From Capsulimonadaceae bacterium (lineage in GTDB: Bacteria; Armatimonadota; Armatimonadia; Armatimonadales; Capsulimonadaceae): a stretch of 64,000 nucleotides of DNA. The stretch covers positions 44,682 through 108,681 of the forward strand of contig JARLGU010000021.1 of NCBI GenBank assembly GCA_031292625.1, written 5' to 3'. The position numbers and the translations under genes are program-made. Shown here in pieces: positions 48,585 to 56,486 of this stretch (its first letter is position 1; each line of letters starts with the position of its first letter). The notes under the pieces are model-generated. The model searched no databases and was not told where the DNA came from. It saw nothing but the letters and a program-made list of their open reading frames with translations.

Positions 48585-50894
48585 ATGGCAGGACGAAAGA
48601 GCAAGAGCGCGGTGATTGAGACGGAGGAGGGACCCTCACCCCAGCCCTCTCCCATAGGAATGGGCGAGGGAGTTGCGGAAATGGCCGTAAAGGCGTCCGT
48701 GGGGCCGTCCATGGCGCGTTTGGCGGATGGGCCGTCTGTTGCGACGGCGGCGGACGGACGGCCGCTTGCGGAGGGCGATGATCGAACGTTTGGCGGATGG
48801 GCGCAGGGATCGGCCGAGCAAGAGATCCCAGTTGTTCGGATCCATGCGAGTTCGTTCAACCCGAGGAAGGCATTTGACGAGGCCAAGACCGTTAGCCTGG
48901 CAGCTTCTATGGGTAAGCACGGGCTTTTGTCGCCGATCATCCTTCGGCCATCGGAAGAAGCAGAAGGGGATTTTGAGATCGTCGCCGGAGAGCGGCGGTT
49001 TCGCGCGGCGTTGACGCTTGGATGGAATGCGATCCGGGCGATTGTCCGTGAGGCGGGAGACCTGGCGGCGGAGGAGATCGCCATTATTGAGAACGTGATG
49101 CGTGAGAACCTGAACGCGGTCGAAGAGGCGGAAGCGTATCGCCGGCTTCGTGAGATCCATGGGCTTAAGGTCGAAGAGATCGCCGAGCGGGTTGGGCGTT
49201 CGCGGAGCGCGGTGTCGAACGCGATGCGGCTGCCGGAGGGCGTCCGGGCGCTGGTCGCATCCGGGGAGCTGTCTGAGGCGCATGGACGGGCGATCGTGCG
49301 CTGGGCGCCATTCGAGCCGATCATGAGTGAGCTTGCTCGGATCGTAATCGATGACAAGCTATCGTCTAAAAGCATTGAAGGCGAGTTGAATAGTCAACTT
49401 ACGCACGCGCTCGAACAAGGAGGCGCTATTCGCAGTTTGGACGGTTATCACAGAGATTTCGATACGAATATCTGCCGCGAATGTCCGTTTGACGCGATGC
49501 GCAATCTTCGGGAGCCGACAGATTGGAGCGCGAACCGGTATTGTCTGCGGCCGGATCACTTCGCCGAGCTCGTGGCTATGAAGCAAAACGAGGAGCGCAT
49601 CAAAGCCGAGGAGCAAGCCGCTAAGCACGGGGAAAGCGCCGCCAAGCAGATCGAGAAGAAGCGAGCGTCGGTTGACAAAGCAGTTACGGCCGTTCACGCG
49701 GCGAACACCGCGCCAGAGCGTAAGGCTGCCGAGCGCGAGCTCGCGGCCGCAATGAAGGCGATCGAACTCGTAGCTCCTGGCGTATGCGGCGAAGACGGCG
49801 CTCCCATTCCTGCGGAAGCGATCGGAAAAGACTCGGATGCAGCGTCGCCCGCGCTGCCGGACATCCACGGCATGAAGCAAGGATCTTATATCGACATTTG
49901 GAGTGAAGGCCAGCGACCGAAGGGTTGCTCTCCGAACTGCCCATGCAACGTCAAGGCGCGCGCCGCGGGCCAGGTGCGGACGATCTGTTGCGATCCCGGC
50001 AGGTGGCGTTCGCTCTCCTCTATGGCTAAGCGAGAGGCGACGAAGAGGCGCAAGGAGGCGATCGAGAAAAACTTGGCGCGCGCATCCAAAGTGGTTTGGA
50101 TGAGCGGCTATTCCGAGATGGCCAGCCGGCGCGTCATTGCCATGCTTGTCGCTCGGCTTGTTAGCAGTGTGGGGCTCGATACGCGCCGTGCCGCCTTGGA
50201 AGCGCTCGTGATGGAGCGGCCAAAGATCGAAATAGGCGCATTAAGCCCGCTCGATACCGCTAAGGACATCTATCGAGATGCCGATGCGGAGTGCTTCCGG
50301 AAGGCCTTCATGACACTCCCGCCCGATACGGCGCTTGCATATGCCGCTGAGTGTCTCGTGGCTGTCGAGATCCGGAATGCCGGAGACAGCAAGGATATGC
50401 GAACGCCGCTGATGGATTGGTTGATCGGGAGGCTGCTGGAAAGCGGCGAGAGCGCGGAGGCGGTGGTTTCGCGCGGAACGGGCGCCGGGTCAGATCAGGA
50501 GCCGGAGACCTACGTTGCCGCCGCAGACGCTAGACCGGAGACCTACCTTCCCACAAGCGGGCCCCTTCCTCCCGAAACGGGAGGAGACCCGGAGGGAGAG
50601 GATGCCGACGACGACAGTATGGACGCGGACGGCCTTAGCGATGGCGGGTTGGAGGCGAGGGAGTGGATTGAATGTCACGGGGTACCCGGGAGTTACCACG
50701 GCGATCTGCGCGTAGGGGACCGTGTATTGTTCGATGAACCGATGCTTCCTGAGGGGGATAGGATCGGCGTCTTGATTTGTGTTGGATCGCCGGAGAGCAT
50801 CGTGAAGTTTGACACGACCGGGAACAGCGCGTCTTGGCCGAATGAGCGATTGAGCAAGGTTGCAGAGTCTGCAGGGGTGGGGGAAGCGAAATGA
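48585..50894 (+). CDS. ParB-like nuclease-domain/HTH protein
   Basis: IPVVRIHASSFNPRKAFDEAKTVSLAASMGKHGLLSPIILRPSEEAEGDFEIVAGERRFRAALTLGW...EAYRRLREIHGLKVEEIAERVGRSRSAVSNAMRL. Confidence 0.88.
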   Translation: MAGRKSKSAVIETEEGPSPQPSPIGMGEGVAEMAVKASVGPSMARLADGPSVATAADGRPLAEGDDRTFGGWAQGSAEQEIPVVRIHASSFNPRKAFDEAKTVSLAASMGKHGLLSPIILRPSEEAEGDFEIVAGERRFRAALTLGWNAIRAIVREAGDLAAEEIAIIENVMRENLNAVEEAEAYRRLREIHGLKVEEIAERVGRSRSAVSNAMRLPEGVRALVASGELSEAHGRAIVRWAPFEPIMSELARIVIDDKLSSKSIEGELNSQLTHALEQGGAIRSLDGYHRDFDTNICRECPFDAMRNLREPTDWSANRYCLRPDHFAELVAMKQNEERIKAEEQAAKHGESAAKQIEKKRASVDKAVTAVHAANTAPERKAAERELAAAMKAIELVAPGVCGEDGAPIPAEAIGKDSDAASPALPDIHGMKQGSYIDIWSEGQRPKGCSPNCPCNVKARAAGQVRTICCDPGRWRSLSSMAKREATKRRKEAIEKNLARASKVVWMSGYSEMASRRVIAMLVARLVSSVGLDTRRAALEALVMERPKIEIGALSPLDTAKDIYRDADAECFRKAFMTLPPDTALAYAAECLVAVEIRNAGDSKDMRTPLMDWLIGRLLESGESAEAVVSRGTGAGSDQEPETYVAAADARPETYLPTSGPLPPETGGDPEGEDADDDSMDADGLSDGGLEAREWIECHGVPGSYHGDLRVGDRVLFDEPMLPEGDRIGVLICVGSPESIVKFDTTGNSASWPNERLSKVAESAGVGEAK
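48629..48674 (+). repeat. Type-B repeat in-frame in the ParB-like CDS
   Basis: GGGACCCTCACCCCAGCCCTCTCCCATAGGAATGGGCGAGGGAG encodes ..GPSPQPSPIGMGEG.. Confidence 0.8.
50502..50586 (+). repeat. Type-A repeat in-frame in the ParB-like CDS
   Basis: GGAGACCTACGTTGCC...GGAGACCTACCTTCCCACAAGCGGGCCCCTTCCTCCCGAAACGGGAGGAG encodes PETYV...PETYLPTSGPLPPETGG. Confidence 0.85.
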
Positions 50895-51463
50895 TCTGCG
50901 AGACGATGTTTGACGTTGAGAAGATCGGGATTATTGACGAGCCGCCTGTCATCGGGTCGGACCGGCGCGTGCGGGCTTGGGATATGGGCGGCTCCGGGCG
51001 TGCCGATTACACCGCTGGCGTGCTAATGGCGGAGATCAAACCAAGGATGAGCACGAACGTATTCTTCATCGTGCTCGATGTTGCTCTGTTTCGTTCGACG
51101 TTCGAGGCGCTCACCGATAGGGTCCGGCGCATAGCTGATGAGGATGGGAAAGACGTTCTCATTGCTCTTAAGAAGCCTCAGTGTGGCTTTGCATGTGACG
51201 CAGTAATGCAGGTTCGGCAGGCGGTCAGGGGCTATCGCGTTGCTGAGTGGCGCAACCCGGGACCACCGACTGCCCGCGCGTCCGCATTTGCAAAGGTTGT
51301 AAACTCGAGGAGGGTTGCTCTCGCGCGAGGTGCCTGGAATGATTCGCTTATCGAGGAGATGAGGCTTTTCCCGCTTTGCGTGTACGACAACCAGGTTCAG
51401 GCGGCGAGCGACGCTTTCTTGGAACTCGCGCATCCGAGCGCACCTTTATCCCGTGGCGATTGA
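50891..51463 (+). CDS. Stand-alone protein resembling a terminase large-subunit nuclease (RNase H-like) domain
   Basis: RVRAWDMGGSGRADYTAGVLMAEI... and ...YDNQVQAASDAFLELAHP parallel AWDTALK...DESALVTIG and HDDITDAFVYAVKRF of the TerL at 54481. Confidence 0.5.
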   Translation: MICETMFDVEKIGIIDEPPVIGSDRRVRAWDMGGSGRADYTAGVLMAEIKPRMSTNVFFIVLDVALFRSTFEALTDRVRRIADEDGKDVLIALKKPQCGFACDAVMQVRQAVRGYRVAEWRNPGPPTARASAFAKVVNSRRVALARGAWNDSLIEEMRLFPLCVYDNQVQAASDAFLELAHPSAPLSRGD

Positions 51464-51560
51464 GCGGGAGCCTGGGGAGCTTAGCGCCACGGGATCGGTG
51501 AACGGGGGCTGGGGATCGGATTGGCAGGCGGGGCGGCGGGGGCTAGAAAGGCAGCATCAA

Positions 51561-51911
51561 ATGATTAACAGCGTTGTATTGTCGGGACGGATCGGGAAGG
51601 ATCTGGAGGTTAAGACCACGCCGTCCGGGGTGCCGGTTTTGACGTTCGGGCTTGCAGTGACCAGGCCGCAGTCATCGGAGAGCCGCCAGGCCGGCGAGGA
51701 TCCGGTTACGGATTGGTTTAATTGCGTCATTTGGCGCGGGCTGGCAAACTATGTCGGCACGCACGGGAAGAAGGGTGGCCGGGTCGAGGTGCGCGGGCGG
51801 CTGCAAAGCCGGAAGTATACGGGCCAGGACGGGACCGAGCGTTCGGTGGTCGAGGTGCTGGTCGAGGATGCCACGGTGATCGATTACAAGGAGTGGGAGG
51901 GAGCGGGATAG
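51561..51911 (+). CDS. ssb: Single-stranded DNA-binding protein
   Basis: MINSVVLSGRIGKDLEVKTTPSGVPVLTFGLAVTRP...DWFNCVIWRGLANYVGTHGKKGGRVEVRGRLQSRKYTGQDG. Confidence 0.93.
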   Translation: MINSVVLSGRIGKDLEVKTTPSGVPVLTFGLAVTRPQSSESRQAGEDPVTDWFNCVIWRGLANYVGTHGKKGGRVEVRGRLQSRKYTGQDGTERSVVEVLVEDATVIDYKEWEGAG

Positions 51912-51948
51912 CGGCGGCGTTCGGGCAACGAAATTTATTCGAGCGGGC

Positions 51949-51977
51949 TTGACAATGGGAATCGAGTGGTATATCAT
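51949..51977 (+). promoter_or_regulatory. Promoter TTGACA-17-TATCAT preceding the structured leader
   Basis: TTGACA 51949-51954; TATCAT 51972-51977. Confidence 0.7.
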
Positions 51978-51984
51978 AAAGGTA

Positions 51985-52192
51985 GACAATCAATTGAGGT
52001 TATTCTGGCGATAGGACCTCGGCCCACGCCCTTTTCGGGTATGTGGGGAACGCTGACCACAATGGCAATAGTTCGCTACATTGGGTCAGGTGCGTCTGAA
52101 AGTTTCACGTTGCTCCGCTCTTCCGGGGGCGGAGAGGATCGAAATCACACAGGCTGTTTCAAGGCTTCGCGCTTATTGCGCGAGGCCTTTTT
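51985..52192 (+). ncRNA. Candidate structured leader RNA / prophage ncRNA ending at intrinsic terminator
   Basis: Hairpins CCCAC..GTGGG (52023-52047), TGACC(A)CAATG..CATTGGGTCA (52054-52088), CTCCGC..GCGGAG (52113-52134), then terminator; no convincing CDS. Confidence 0.55.
52163..52192 (+). terminator. Intrinsic terminator
   Basis: GGCTTCGCGC-TTATT-GCGCGAGGCC-TTTTT. Confidence 0.85.
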
Positions 52193-52214
52193 GACGTTCA
52201 TGGGGAGATCGAAA

Positions 52215-52586
52215 ATGCCTCGGATTACCTGGGAAGATGTCGCGCGGGATAAGACGCCTGTTGAAGTGGCCGCCGTGTTTATGCGTTGTTCCGTCAAGAC
52301 CGCGAAAGTGCGGCTGCATGAGGCGCATAACCGCATGGAACGCGATCGTCAGCGAAGAATGAGACAGACGCGGCCCGTTGTCGGAAAGGCCACTAATTGC
52401 GAGGCGCGCGCTGTGAGCGTGGGGGTCGTCGGGACGCTGCCGAAGAAAACCTTTGCTGACGAGCTCGGGCGCAAAGCGCCGGGGCCGTCGCATACGCTGC
52501 CGACGAACGTCAAGCAGCACTATTACGCGGCGCGGGATAGCTTTTTCCGGGATCGGGATCCGGAGCTCGCGGATCGGGGCGTGTAG
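52215..52586 (+). CDS. Hypothetical phage protein (possible HTH), first gene after the leader terminator
   Basis: MPRITWEDVARDKTPVEVAAVFMRCSVKTAKVRLHEAHNRMERDRQRR; GGGGA RBS upstream. Confidence 0.5.
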   Translation: MPRITWEDVARDKTPVEVAAVFMRCSVKTAKVRLHEAHNRMERDRQRRMRQTRPVVGKATNCEARAVSVGVVGTLPKKTFADELGRKAPGPSHTLPTNVKQHYYAARDSFFRDRDPELADRGV

Positions 52587-52588
52587 GG

Positions 52589-53413
52589 ATGCCAAAGCAG
52601 AGTTTTATTGGCTATAGGTTCGGACGGTTGGTTGTTACCGCTCATGCCGCGCCTGCTAGGGATAAACACCGCCAGGTAGCTTGTCTGTGCGACTGCGGGG
52701 CTAGATGTGTCGTTGTCTTGAGTAGGTTAAGAACCGGCATGACGCGCTCGTGTGGTTGTTTGGTTCGGGAGCCGCGTGTCGATCTATCAGGTCAGCGCTT
52801 CGGACGCCTTCTCGTTTTGTCGCGGTTGATCGATGTTGCGGATGGTTCCTTAAATGCGAGATTTGAATGTTTGTGTGATTGCGGAACGATGGCGGTTGTT
52901 CGATCATACGACCTTGTCTCGCACGCTGCCCGAAGTTGCGGATGTTTGAGGAAGGAAACGACTCGTGACCGTGCTTCAACGCATGGCCTGTCTCATTTAC
53001 CTGAATATCATATTTGGATGGACATGAGGGCAAGGTGTGGCCGACAGACTAATAAGGCTTACGCCAATTATGGCGGTCGCGGCATTCGCGTTAGTCCTGA
53101 GTGGAATGAGTCGTTTGAATGCTTTCTTAGAGATGTTGGCCGGCGTCCAGGCCCCGAATATTCGCTGGACCGCATAGATGTGAATGGTAATTACTCTCCC
53201 GGTAACGTTCGCTGGGCCACTAAGCAGACGCAAGCAAACAATACGCGAGCCAATAGGCGACTCACTGCGTTTGGACGAACTAAGACGTTATCGGAGTGGG
53301 CTCGGCAGTATTCCATCCCTGTGGCTGCTCTCGGGTACCGAATAAATCGCCGTGGAATGTCTTTGGAAGCCGCGCTAGTGCTCTTATCTTCCGAGTGCGA
53401 TACTGCGAGGTAG
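52589..53413 (+). CDS. Phage zinc-binding HNH-like / homing-endonuclease-like protein
   Basis: Repeated RFGRLVV...CDCG...SCGCL motifs; DRIDVNGNYSPGNVRWATKQTQANNTRANRR typical of phage HNH-like proteins. Confidence 0.6.
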   Translation: MPKQSFIGYRFGRLVVTAHAAPARDKHRQVACLCDCGARCVVVLSRLRTGMTRSCGCLVREPRVDLSGQRFGRLLVLSRLIDVADGSLNARFECLCDCGTMAVVRSYDLVSHAARSCGCLRKETTRDRASTHGLSHLPEYHIWMDMRARCGRQTNKAYANYGGRGIRVSPEWNESFECFLRDVGRRPGPEYSLDRIDVNGNYSPGNVRWATKQTQANNTRANRRLTAFGRTKTLSEWARQYSIPVAALGYRINRRGMSLEAALVLLSSECDTAR

Positions 53414-53419
53414 CCGACT

Positions 53420-54064
53420 ATGGAATCTTTAAGCGAGGGGAATTCCTTTAAGTGGGATTCTCGAAAAGAGCGGGCGGCCGCGTTGAAGGCAGCGGGGCGA
53501 ACGACGTCCGAGATCGCGCATGATTTGGAACTCTCCGCAAGATGTATTCAGAAGTGGGCTTCGCATAAGAAATTCACTGACCGCGTTTCCGAATATGTTC
53601 GGATGTACCGTCGTGAGATCAAGGATTTCTCGATCGCCTCGCTAACCGATCGTGTGGATGCCAAAGATCGTCGCTGGAAGGCGCTGCAGCAGATTATCGA
53701 TTCGCGCGCGGAGGCGTTCGCAGAGATCGAAGAGACGGGCGGCGCGAGCATCCCGGGCCGCGTTAAGATCGAGCCGGGCATGGGTACCGGGCTCATGAAC
53801 AAGGCTGTCACGGTTGTCTCGACGAAGGACGGCGACCGCGTGACTACTGAGTTCAGGCCGGATCTCGGGATTGTGTCCGCGATGACCGCGCTTGAAGAGA
53901 GTGCCGCGAAAGAGCTGGGGCAGCTGCCGTCGCGGATGGAGCTGACCGGTAAGGGCGGCGGCCCCGTGCGCGTCATGGACGAACCGGACTTGTCCGGTCT
54001 CACGGAAGCGGAGCTCGCGCAGCTGGAAGCGCTGCTTGTGAAGGGGAGCGGAGAGAGCGAATAG
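53420..54064 (+). CDS. Terminase small-subunit-like protein
   Basis: N-terminal HTH (ALKAAGRTTSEIAHDLELSARCIQKWASHKKF), acidic C-terminus, position upstream of TerL. Confidence 0.6.
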   Translation: MESLSEGNSFKWDSRKERAAALKAAGRTTSEIAHDLELSARCIQKWASHKKFTDRVSEYVRMYRREIKDFSIASLTDRVDAKDRRWKALQQIIDSRAEAFAEIEETGGASIPGRVKIEPGMGTGLMNKAVTVVSTKDGDRVTTEFRPDLGIVSAMTALEESAAKELGQLPSRMELTGKGGGPVRVMDEPDLSGLTEAELAQLEALLVKGSGESE

Positions 54065-54066
54065 CC

Positions 54067-54384
54067 CGAAACGCGTGGGCCCCTTCCTGCGCAGAGACCT
54101 ACCTTCCCTGCGCAGAGACCCACCTTCCCTGCGAAGAGACCTACCTTCCCTGCGAAGAGACCTACCTTCCCGCAAGCGGGCCCCTTCCTCCCGAAACGGG
54201 AGGAGTTCAGAAAGACCTACCTTCCCACTTCCCCTTCGAGGGGCACTCCCGGCCGGAGACCTACCTTCCCGCCGAGGAGATCTACCTTCCCACTTCGTGG
54301 GTCCCTTCCTCCCTAAATGGGAGGAGTCTCGGAAAGACCTACCTTCCCACTTCGTGGGCCCCTTCCTCCCTGAACGGGAGGAGC
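54067..54384 (+). repeat. Cluster of type-A repeats including 21-bp tandem half-units
   Basis: Four near-tandem GCAGAGACCTACCTTCCCTGC-like units, then multiple full ACCTACCTTCCC...CCTCCCGAAACGGGAGGAG copies. Confidence 0.9.
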
Positions 54385-54480
54385 TCAGATGTCCGCGAGT
54401 AAGTTTCGCGGGCGATGCCCTCATGGCCGGGATAAACTCCTCGATCCCGCTGTGGGGGCTAATTTTTTGAAGGTGCGCAT

Positions 54481-55998
54481 ATGGGACTTATTCCGTCGCT
54501 TAGGGCAGTCCGCGCTGAAACGTGCCGGAGGCATTTGAGGGACTTTGTCCGCTGGAGCTGGGATGTCCTTGAGCCGGAAACGCCACTGCAGTGGAACTGG
54601 CATATAGATGCCATTTGCGACCACAAGGAAGCGCAATTTTTTGACTGGCTGGCCATTCGCAAGGCGCTGAAGAAGGGCGAAACGCCTCCTCCGATGCGGA
54701 TGCAGAACCTGGTCATGAATGTGCCGCCCGGGTCGACCAAGTCCCGTATCATGATGGTCGACTATCCCGCGTGGGTATGGCTGCATGCTCCCACGTGGCA
54801 CGGGATCTGTGTATCGAGCGCAAAGCTGGCCACGCGCGACTCGCTGCTTACGCGTCGATTGATCGAGAGTGATTGGTACCAGGAGTGGTTCCAGCCGGAA
54901 TGGGGCTTTACCGCCGATCAGAACGCGAAGCTGAACTTTATCAACACGCTCGGGGGGCAGCGGGAGGCGATCACGCCGGGGGCGTCGATCGTCGGCAACC
55001 GCGGCGATGAGCTGCTGATGGATGATCTCAACGATCCCGACGACGAAAACGAGTCGGCGAAGCGCGAGCAGATCAATGACTGGTGGGACATGGGGGCCGG
55101 AAACCGGCTTAACGACCTGCGGTATAGCATGCGCTCGATGATCCAGCAGCGGATGCACCACGAGGATGCAACCGGCCACTTCACCCAATCCATGGAGTGG
55201 GTGAAGGTCGTCATCCCGATGGAGTTTGAGCCGTCGCGGGCAACGAAGACCCCGATTGGTTGGATTGATCCGCGTATGATCTCTGGGGAGCTGATGTTCC
55301 CTGCCCGATTTCCCGCAAGCGTGATCGAGCAGGAGAAAAAACGGCTTGGGACGTACGGCTACCAGGGGCAATATCAGCAGGAGCCGTCCCCGCCGGGAGG
55401 GTCGATTTTCAAGGAGAGCTGGTTCGGCTCATACAAGTCGCTTCCCGCGATGAAGGAAGTTTGGACCGCGTGGGATACCGCGCTTAAGACCAAGGAAGAG
55501 AATGACGAGAGCGCGCTTGTAACGATCGGGCTTGGCGAAGACGGCAATCTGTACGTGCTGCGGATGTGGCATGGCCGCGAGGAGACGCCCGATATTGCGA
55601 GACGGCTCATTCAGCACGCGGGACACCTAAGACAGCTTTATGGCGACCGGTATCGGGGCGATTACATAGAGGACGCGCCTGGCGGTACTGCGCTCATGCA
55701 GTATTTGCGGCGCACGAGCTCGGCGCTGGCGGTGATCCCGATCCGGGCGGCGACCGACAAGGTTTCGCGGGCTCATGTGGTTTCGCCAATTTGCGAGGCG
55801 GGACGCGTGCTCCTGCCGGACCCCTGGGCATATGCGAAGGTGAGTGGGTGGCGCAGGGATTTACTTGCGAACCTGACGTCCTTTCCGAAAGCCTCCCACG
55901 ATGATATTACCGACGCCTTCGTGTATGCTGTCAAGCGATTTATGAGTTCGATGGGCACTGGCAAGAGCCGTCGCGGGACGGCTGGCGGGTGGGTGTAG
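54481..55998 (+). CDS. terL: Phage terminase large subunit
   Basis: NVPPGSTKSRIMMVDYPAWVWLH, RGDELLMDDLNDPDDENES, AWDTALKTKEENDESALVTIG, HDDITDAFVYAVKRF. Confidence 0.93.
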   Translation: MGLIPSLRAVRAETCRRHLRDFVRWSWDVLEPETPLQWNWHIDAICDHKEAQFFDWLAIRKALKKGETPPPMRMQNLVMNVPPGSTKSRIMMVDYPAWVWLHAPTWHGICVSSAKLATRDSLLTRRLIESDWYQEWFQPEWGFTADQNAKLNFINTLGGQREAITPGASIVGNRGDELLMDDLNDPDDENESAKREQINDWWDMGAGNRLNDLRYSMRSMIQQRMHHEDATGHFTQSMEWVKVVIPMEFEPSRATKTPIGWIDPRMISGELMFPARFPASVIEQEKKRLGTYGYQGQYQQEPSPPGGSIFKESWFGSYKSLPAMKEVWTAWDTALKTKEENDESALVTIGLGEDGNLYVLRMWHGREETPDIARRLIQHAGHLRQLYGDRYRGDYIEDAPGGTALMQYLRRTSSALAVIPIRAATDKVSRAHVVSPICEAGRVLLPDPWAYAKVSGWRRDLLANLTSFPKASHDDITDAFVYAVKRFMSSMGTGKSRRGTAGGWV

Positions 55999-56010
55999 AG
56001 GCGCGAGAAA

Positions 56011-56235
56011 GAGCCCTCACCCCACCCTCTCCCGCAAAGCCGGGCGAGGGAGCCGGAGCCTATCTTCCTCCCGCTGAAGAGACCTACCTTCCCGTGCAGA
56101 GACCTACCTTCCCACTTCGTGGGCCCCTTCCTCCCGCAACGGGAGGAGTTTGGGAGAACCTACCTTCCCACTGAAGACGGCAGGCCCCTTCCTCCCGCGC
56201 CCTTCGAGAACATCAGAGTCTCCGAGCGGGAGGAG
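56011..56235 (+). repeat. Type-B plus several type-A repeats; the last copy has a 27-nt insertion in its hairpin loop
   Basis: CCCTCACCCCACCCTCTCCC..GGGCGAGGGAG; ...CCTCCCGC[GCCCTTCGAGAACATCAGAGTCTCCGA]GCGGGAGGAG. Confidence 0.85.
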
Positions 56236-56486
56236 TTCCAGATTTACGGTTTGCGGAGGGCTACGGGATCGCGCAAAGGTTTACAGCCACGGGTTACGGC
56301 CTAGATAAAGCGCCGCCGCGTATATTGCCGAAAGGCCCATGTACAACGCCGCGTCTTGGCTTCCTTTCATGGGGATCCCGTCCCTTCGCAATATATTTGT
56401 GTGGGTGTCATCGGTTCGAGGCTCGCTCAGGCCGCGCATTTAAGAACGTTCGTAGAACGTTTACATCTTTCCATCAGGTTCAGTCA

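Noticed and set aside
54067-54384. CRISPR-like array of short repeats
   Set aside because: Units are variable in length and sequence, directly abutting or sharing boundaries, without uniform unique spacers; no cas genes nearby. Better explained as a hairpin repeat cluster.
53642-54424. 260-aa minus-strand ORF (GRKGPTKWEGRS... repeats)
   Set aside because: Open frame produced by stop-poor repeats antisense to TerS; no RBS or homology.
54075-54470. 131-aa + ORF (RRDLPSLRRDPPSLRRD...)
   Set aside because: Entirely repeat-derived, different frame from that used inside real CDSs; not a credible gene.
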